A stretch of DNA of 64,000 nt, taken from assembly GCF_036895565.1 (NCBI RefSeq), contig NZ_CP145904.1, positions 2,046,001 through 2,110,000 on the forward strand. Reading direction: 5' to 3'. This DNA is from Flavobacterium sp. KS-LB2. GTDB lineage: Bacteria > Bacteroidota > Bacteroidia > Flavobacteriales > Flavobacteriaceae. This document shows, in pieces, positions 61,331-64,000 of this stretch. Within the stretch, counting starts at the first letter, position 1; each line of letters starts with the position of its first letter. A program made the position numbers and the translations under genes. The notes beneath the pieces are model-generated. The model did no database searches and was not told the origin of the DNA. It saw only the letters and a list, made by a program, of their open reading frames with translations.

Positions 61331-64000
61331 ATGATAGAATTAAAATGTGAAATTGTTGAAATAACTAAAAGAGGTGAAAATGAATATTTTTTGATAAACT
61401 CAATAGAAGAAAATCAGAAATACATTATACCTATAGAACAACTTTTAAAGTACAACATAAAAGTAGGTGAATCTCATATTTTTGAAAAAAAATTAAATAA
61501 AAATTCTCAAAAATATTTTCTAGAATACTTATATCAATCAAAACCTATTTTCAATCATCATTATTATGTCTGTGGTCAAACCTATGATTTTACAATTATT
61601 AGTATAGAAGCTTCTTTAAATAAGAAAGGTAATACAATTTCAATAATTAGTGTTGAAGATGTAGACAAAAATATAATTACAGTTTTAGGACTTAAATGGC
61701 AAACGAAAGATCTCTGGAAATTTGATACACTTAAATGTGAAGTTGAACGTATTTCAGCAAATGGTTTACCAATGTTAATTAATAAGGAAAATAGGCATCC
61801 AATATATAAAATTGGTCAAGAATATGATTTTAAAGTAGTTGAAGAGAAAACAAAAGAAATAAAAAATATAAAATATGATATTTATGAATTAGAAGGAAGT
61901 GATGGTTGCATTCATGAAGTTAATATCTTACCTGGTCAAAATTCAATTAAACCAAAATTAGAAATTATTAGTTGCGTGGTAATAAACATTACGACTCACA
62001 TTAGATTATCCCAAGGAAATGTAAAAGACAAATTTTATTCTTCATTTGAAAAAATAGTAAATAAAAAAGATTTTGAAAAAAAATATTTTATACCTCTTTT
62101 TAATAATATTGATAGTTCAACCAAAGATGAAATACAATTAGTAGAACAATATAATTCCCAAAGTGCTTTTTGGGTCTTAACATACACTAATAAGATATTA
62201 CCAAAACTATTTAAAGAAAGTATCTTAAAACAAGAATATAAAAAATCTAAAGAAATTAACAAGCTTATCATTGCCTTTGAAGATTGGATAATTACAAAAG
62301 GAATTATAACTTCTATTCCTGATGAAGAAATAAGAGTAAGTACTATTTATAAAGCAAAAAGTCAATTAGAGTCATCAAAAATTTTGGATTCTGTAATATC
62401 TACTCTAATATCAAATCCTTTTTACTTTCTATCTGACAATGCCTTTTTTGAAGACAAAAAAAATCTCCTTCCGAGATTTTATTTTATTATTAGTTTTTCT
62501 AACATTGACGTTATTGAAACAAATTTATTTATAAATAGATTAATTGAAGTACTTAAAATAATAAATTTAGAGTCTAAGTCCGATTTATACTATTTAAACA
62601 AAATATTGAATTACGTTTCCTTTGTTAAAAAAGGATATATTAGTGAAGAAGAAAAAGAATATTTTAGTTTATCTTCTCAAAAACCAAATGAATTAGCTTT
62701 TAACGCAAACGAAATTAAATACATTCATTTATCATATGGAGAAATCTTAATTTCTCTAATACTTTCTAAAAAAGAAAATGCAAATATATTAATTGGACAA
62801 CTACTAAAGTTATATACAAAATCAACATCTGAAATTAATAAAAAGGAATGTCTACTCTACAATGCTTACAAGTATTTCGAAAATTATCAAATTCTAGACC
62901 TTGATATTCCTTTTCTCTATGATAATGAATTAAACATAAATTTTGCATTGTTAAATTCAAATTTATTAGATTTAGAAATTGACAATGATGTTTGGGATAT
63001 TTTAGAAAATATATACAAGAAAAATGATTCTTTTTCTGTTCAATTAACTAAAAAAAGCAAAACTGGTTTTGAGGTAAAATATAAAAATCTAAAAGGATTT
63101 CTACCATATCATCTAATTTGTGAAAATTCATTAAAAAATTACCCTTTTGATGAATGCGATTATACAATAGAAGCAAAATGTATTACGATTAGTAGACCTT
63201 TCAATTTTTTCATTATTGAACAATTATTTAATGAAAACTCGAATGAGAGTTACAAAAATAACATTCCATTTATAATAGGAAAAGAATATGATGCAATTGT
63301 AAAAAACGTTGTTAGTTATGGTTTGTTTTTATCTACAAATGCCGGAGAAGGTCTATTACATACAAATGATATTTTTGATTTTGGATGGAATACTGGGAAC
63401 ATATACAATTACTTTAAAGTTGGGCAAAAAATAAAAGTCATACTTAATGATAAAACAGAAGATGGAAAAGCACAATTTAGCTTTTATAAGCTGAAAGAAA
63501 GTAATTTACTATATTATAATGATTATGTCGAAAGAATTTTGTCGAAAAATTTATCAGGATTATTTGACGTAAATCAAGAGAAAGAACAAGTAACTTTTTT
63601 TGAAATTGCTTTAAATGAAAAGGCATTTTGTATAGAACAATATGCTGTATTACAAGCGGACTTTGATAAAAAAATACAAAACTTTCAAATTGCAAAGCAA
63701 TTTTATACTAATGCTCAAAATGCCAGAAGTTTTTTAATTAATATTTATACTTCATATTTTGAAATTTTGTTAAACATCAAGTTAACTTTAGATAGTGGGT
63801 CATTGAATGAAATAACAAAAATTAAAAACAATGCTAAGGAAATAAAAAATAAAATGAGTCAAAAAACTTTGGAAACATTTCCAGATTCTGATAAACTTAT
63901 TTTCTTCTTGGATATTATTAGCATTTTCAATGAAAAAAGTGAAACTACATTAGAATTACTTTTTGAATATATTAAGAAATATGCAAGCGAAGTATCTCAC
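61331..64000 (+). CDS. Large S1-domain protein, C-terminus beyond window
   Basis: Starting at ATG 61331 the frame is open for 890 codons to the last base. The protein is rich in Asn, Lys and Ile. An S1 RNA-binding domain is clear at about 647-720 (GKEYDAIVKNVVSYGLFLS...FKVGQKIKVIL); a weaker S1/OB-like segment lies near 569-600 (GFEVKYKNLKGFLPYH), and the N-terminal 200 residues hold OB-like strands. The last part is helical. There is no catalytic motif in view. Very AT-rich compared with clpB, suggesting transfer. I do not recognise a named family; RNA binding is the only supported activity. Confidence 0.85.
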   Translation, partial: MIELKCEIVEITKRGENEYFLINSIEENQKYIIPIEQLLKYNIKVGESHIFEKKLNKNSQKYFLEYLYQSKPIFNHHYYVCGQTYDFTIISIEASLNKKGNTISIISVEDVDKNIITVLGLKWQTKDLWKFDTLKCEVERISANGLPMLINKENRHPIYKIGQEYDFKVVEEKTKEIKNIKYDIYELEGSDGCIHEVNILPGQNSIKPKLEIISCVVINITTHIRLSQGNVKDKFYSSFEKIVNKKDFEKKYFIPLFNNIDSSTKDEIQLVEQYNSQSAFWVLTYTNKILPKLFKESILKQEYKKSKEINKLIIAFEDWIITKGIITSIPDEEIRVSTIYKAKSQLESSKILDSVISTLISNPFYFLSDNAFFEDKKNLLPRFYFIISFSNIDVIETNLFINRLIEVLKIINLESKSDLYYLNKILNYVSFVKKGYISEEEKEYFSLSSQKPNELAFNANEIKYIHLSYGEILISLILSKKENANILIGQLLKLYTKSTSEINKKECLLYNAYKYFENYQILDLDIPFLYDNELNINFALLNSNLLDLEIDNDVWDILENIYKKNDSFSVQLTKKSKTGFEVKYKNLKGFLPYHLICENSLKNYPFDECDYTIEAKCITISRPFNFFIIEQLFNENSNESYKNNIPFIIGKEYDAIVKNVVSYGLFLSTNAGEGLLHTNDIFDFGWNTGNIYNYFKVGQKIKVILNDKTEDGKAQFSFYKLKESNLLYYNDYVERILSKNLSGLFDVNQEKEQVTFFEIALNEKAFCIEQYAVLQADFDKKIQNFQIAKQFYTNAQNARSFLINIYTSYFEILLNIKLTLDSGSLNEITKIKNNAKEIKNKMSQKTLETFPDSDKLIFFLDIISIFNEKSETTLELLFEYIKKYASEVSH

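Noticed and set aside
62035-62271. Minus-strand ORF inside the S1-domain gene
   Set aside because: Overlaps a much longer open frame with a recognisable S1 domain.

Overview
The window is a chromosomal segment of a Bacteroidota bacterium, most likely a Flavobacterium or close relative. The evidence is the low G+C content, the SusC/SusD pair, a type IX secretion C-terminal sorting domain, YtxJ of the bacillithiol system, the Bacteroidetes promoter pattern TTTG-N19-TAnnTTTG, weak or absent Shine-Dalgarno sites, and a BfmA/BtgA-type mobilization module. No rRNA, complete tRNA or CRISPR array was found.

Positions 1-11398 are an integrated mobilizable element, almost entirely on the minus strand, that runs off the left edge. 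From its right end inward it carries a divergent regulator, two small unknown genes, a replication-initiator-like protein and a DnaB helicase, a candidate oriT, a BfmA/BtgA accessory protein, a MobB-type relaxase, ParA and a small ribbon-helix-helix-like protein. The cargo follows: two unknown genes, then an operon with an XRE regulator and two consecutive cytosine-5 DNA methyltransferases (the second cut by the window edge). The right boundary is a 20-bp copy of a tRNA 3' end (probably tRNA-Ser) followed by a terminator. A decayed tyrosine integrase lies just outside it.

Positions 12270-29161 are a sialic-acid (N-acetylneuraminate) utilization locus on the plus strand: ROK regulator, SusC/SusD, NanA lyase, NanM-like mutarotase, MFS transporter, a double SGNH/sialate O-acetylesterase, N-acylglucosamine 2-epimerase, NagA, and a NagB-PIG-L fusion. 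Together they take outer-membrane-captured sialic acid to ManNAc, GlcNAc, GlcNAc-6-P and fructose-6-P. No sialidase and no recognisable GlcNAc kinase is encoded here.

Positions 29433-41488 hold housekeeping and accessory genes: a pentapeptide protein, a MacAB-like ABC exporter operon, a GNAT enzyme, a histidine kinase/response regulator/AraC trio, MiaE, GlyA, FahA and a lipoprotein. Positions 41609-52264 are an arginine/proline operon: a strong promoter, a 28-codon candidate leader peptide, then GNAT, argG, argC, argD, proA, proB, an argF'-type transcarbamylase, argB, argE and argH. The N-acylornithine transcarbamylase implies the acylated-citrulline route.

Positions 52370-64000 hold ytxJ, clpB, a large T9SS-secreted BNR-repeat protein, OsmC, a DUF808 protein, and a very AT-rich S1-domain ORF of at least 890 codons that leaves the window. 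The BNR-repeat gene is flanked by a second in-frame copy of the clpB 3' end that differs only synonymously, which marks it as an insertion. Several unexplained structured elements occur: a 119-nt nested inverted repeat (4894-5012), a hairpin-bearing intergenic repeat seen twice (50861 and 60978), and a nested hairpin region just upstream of the last ORF (61207-61283).
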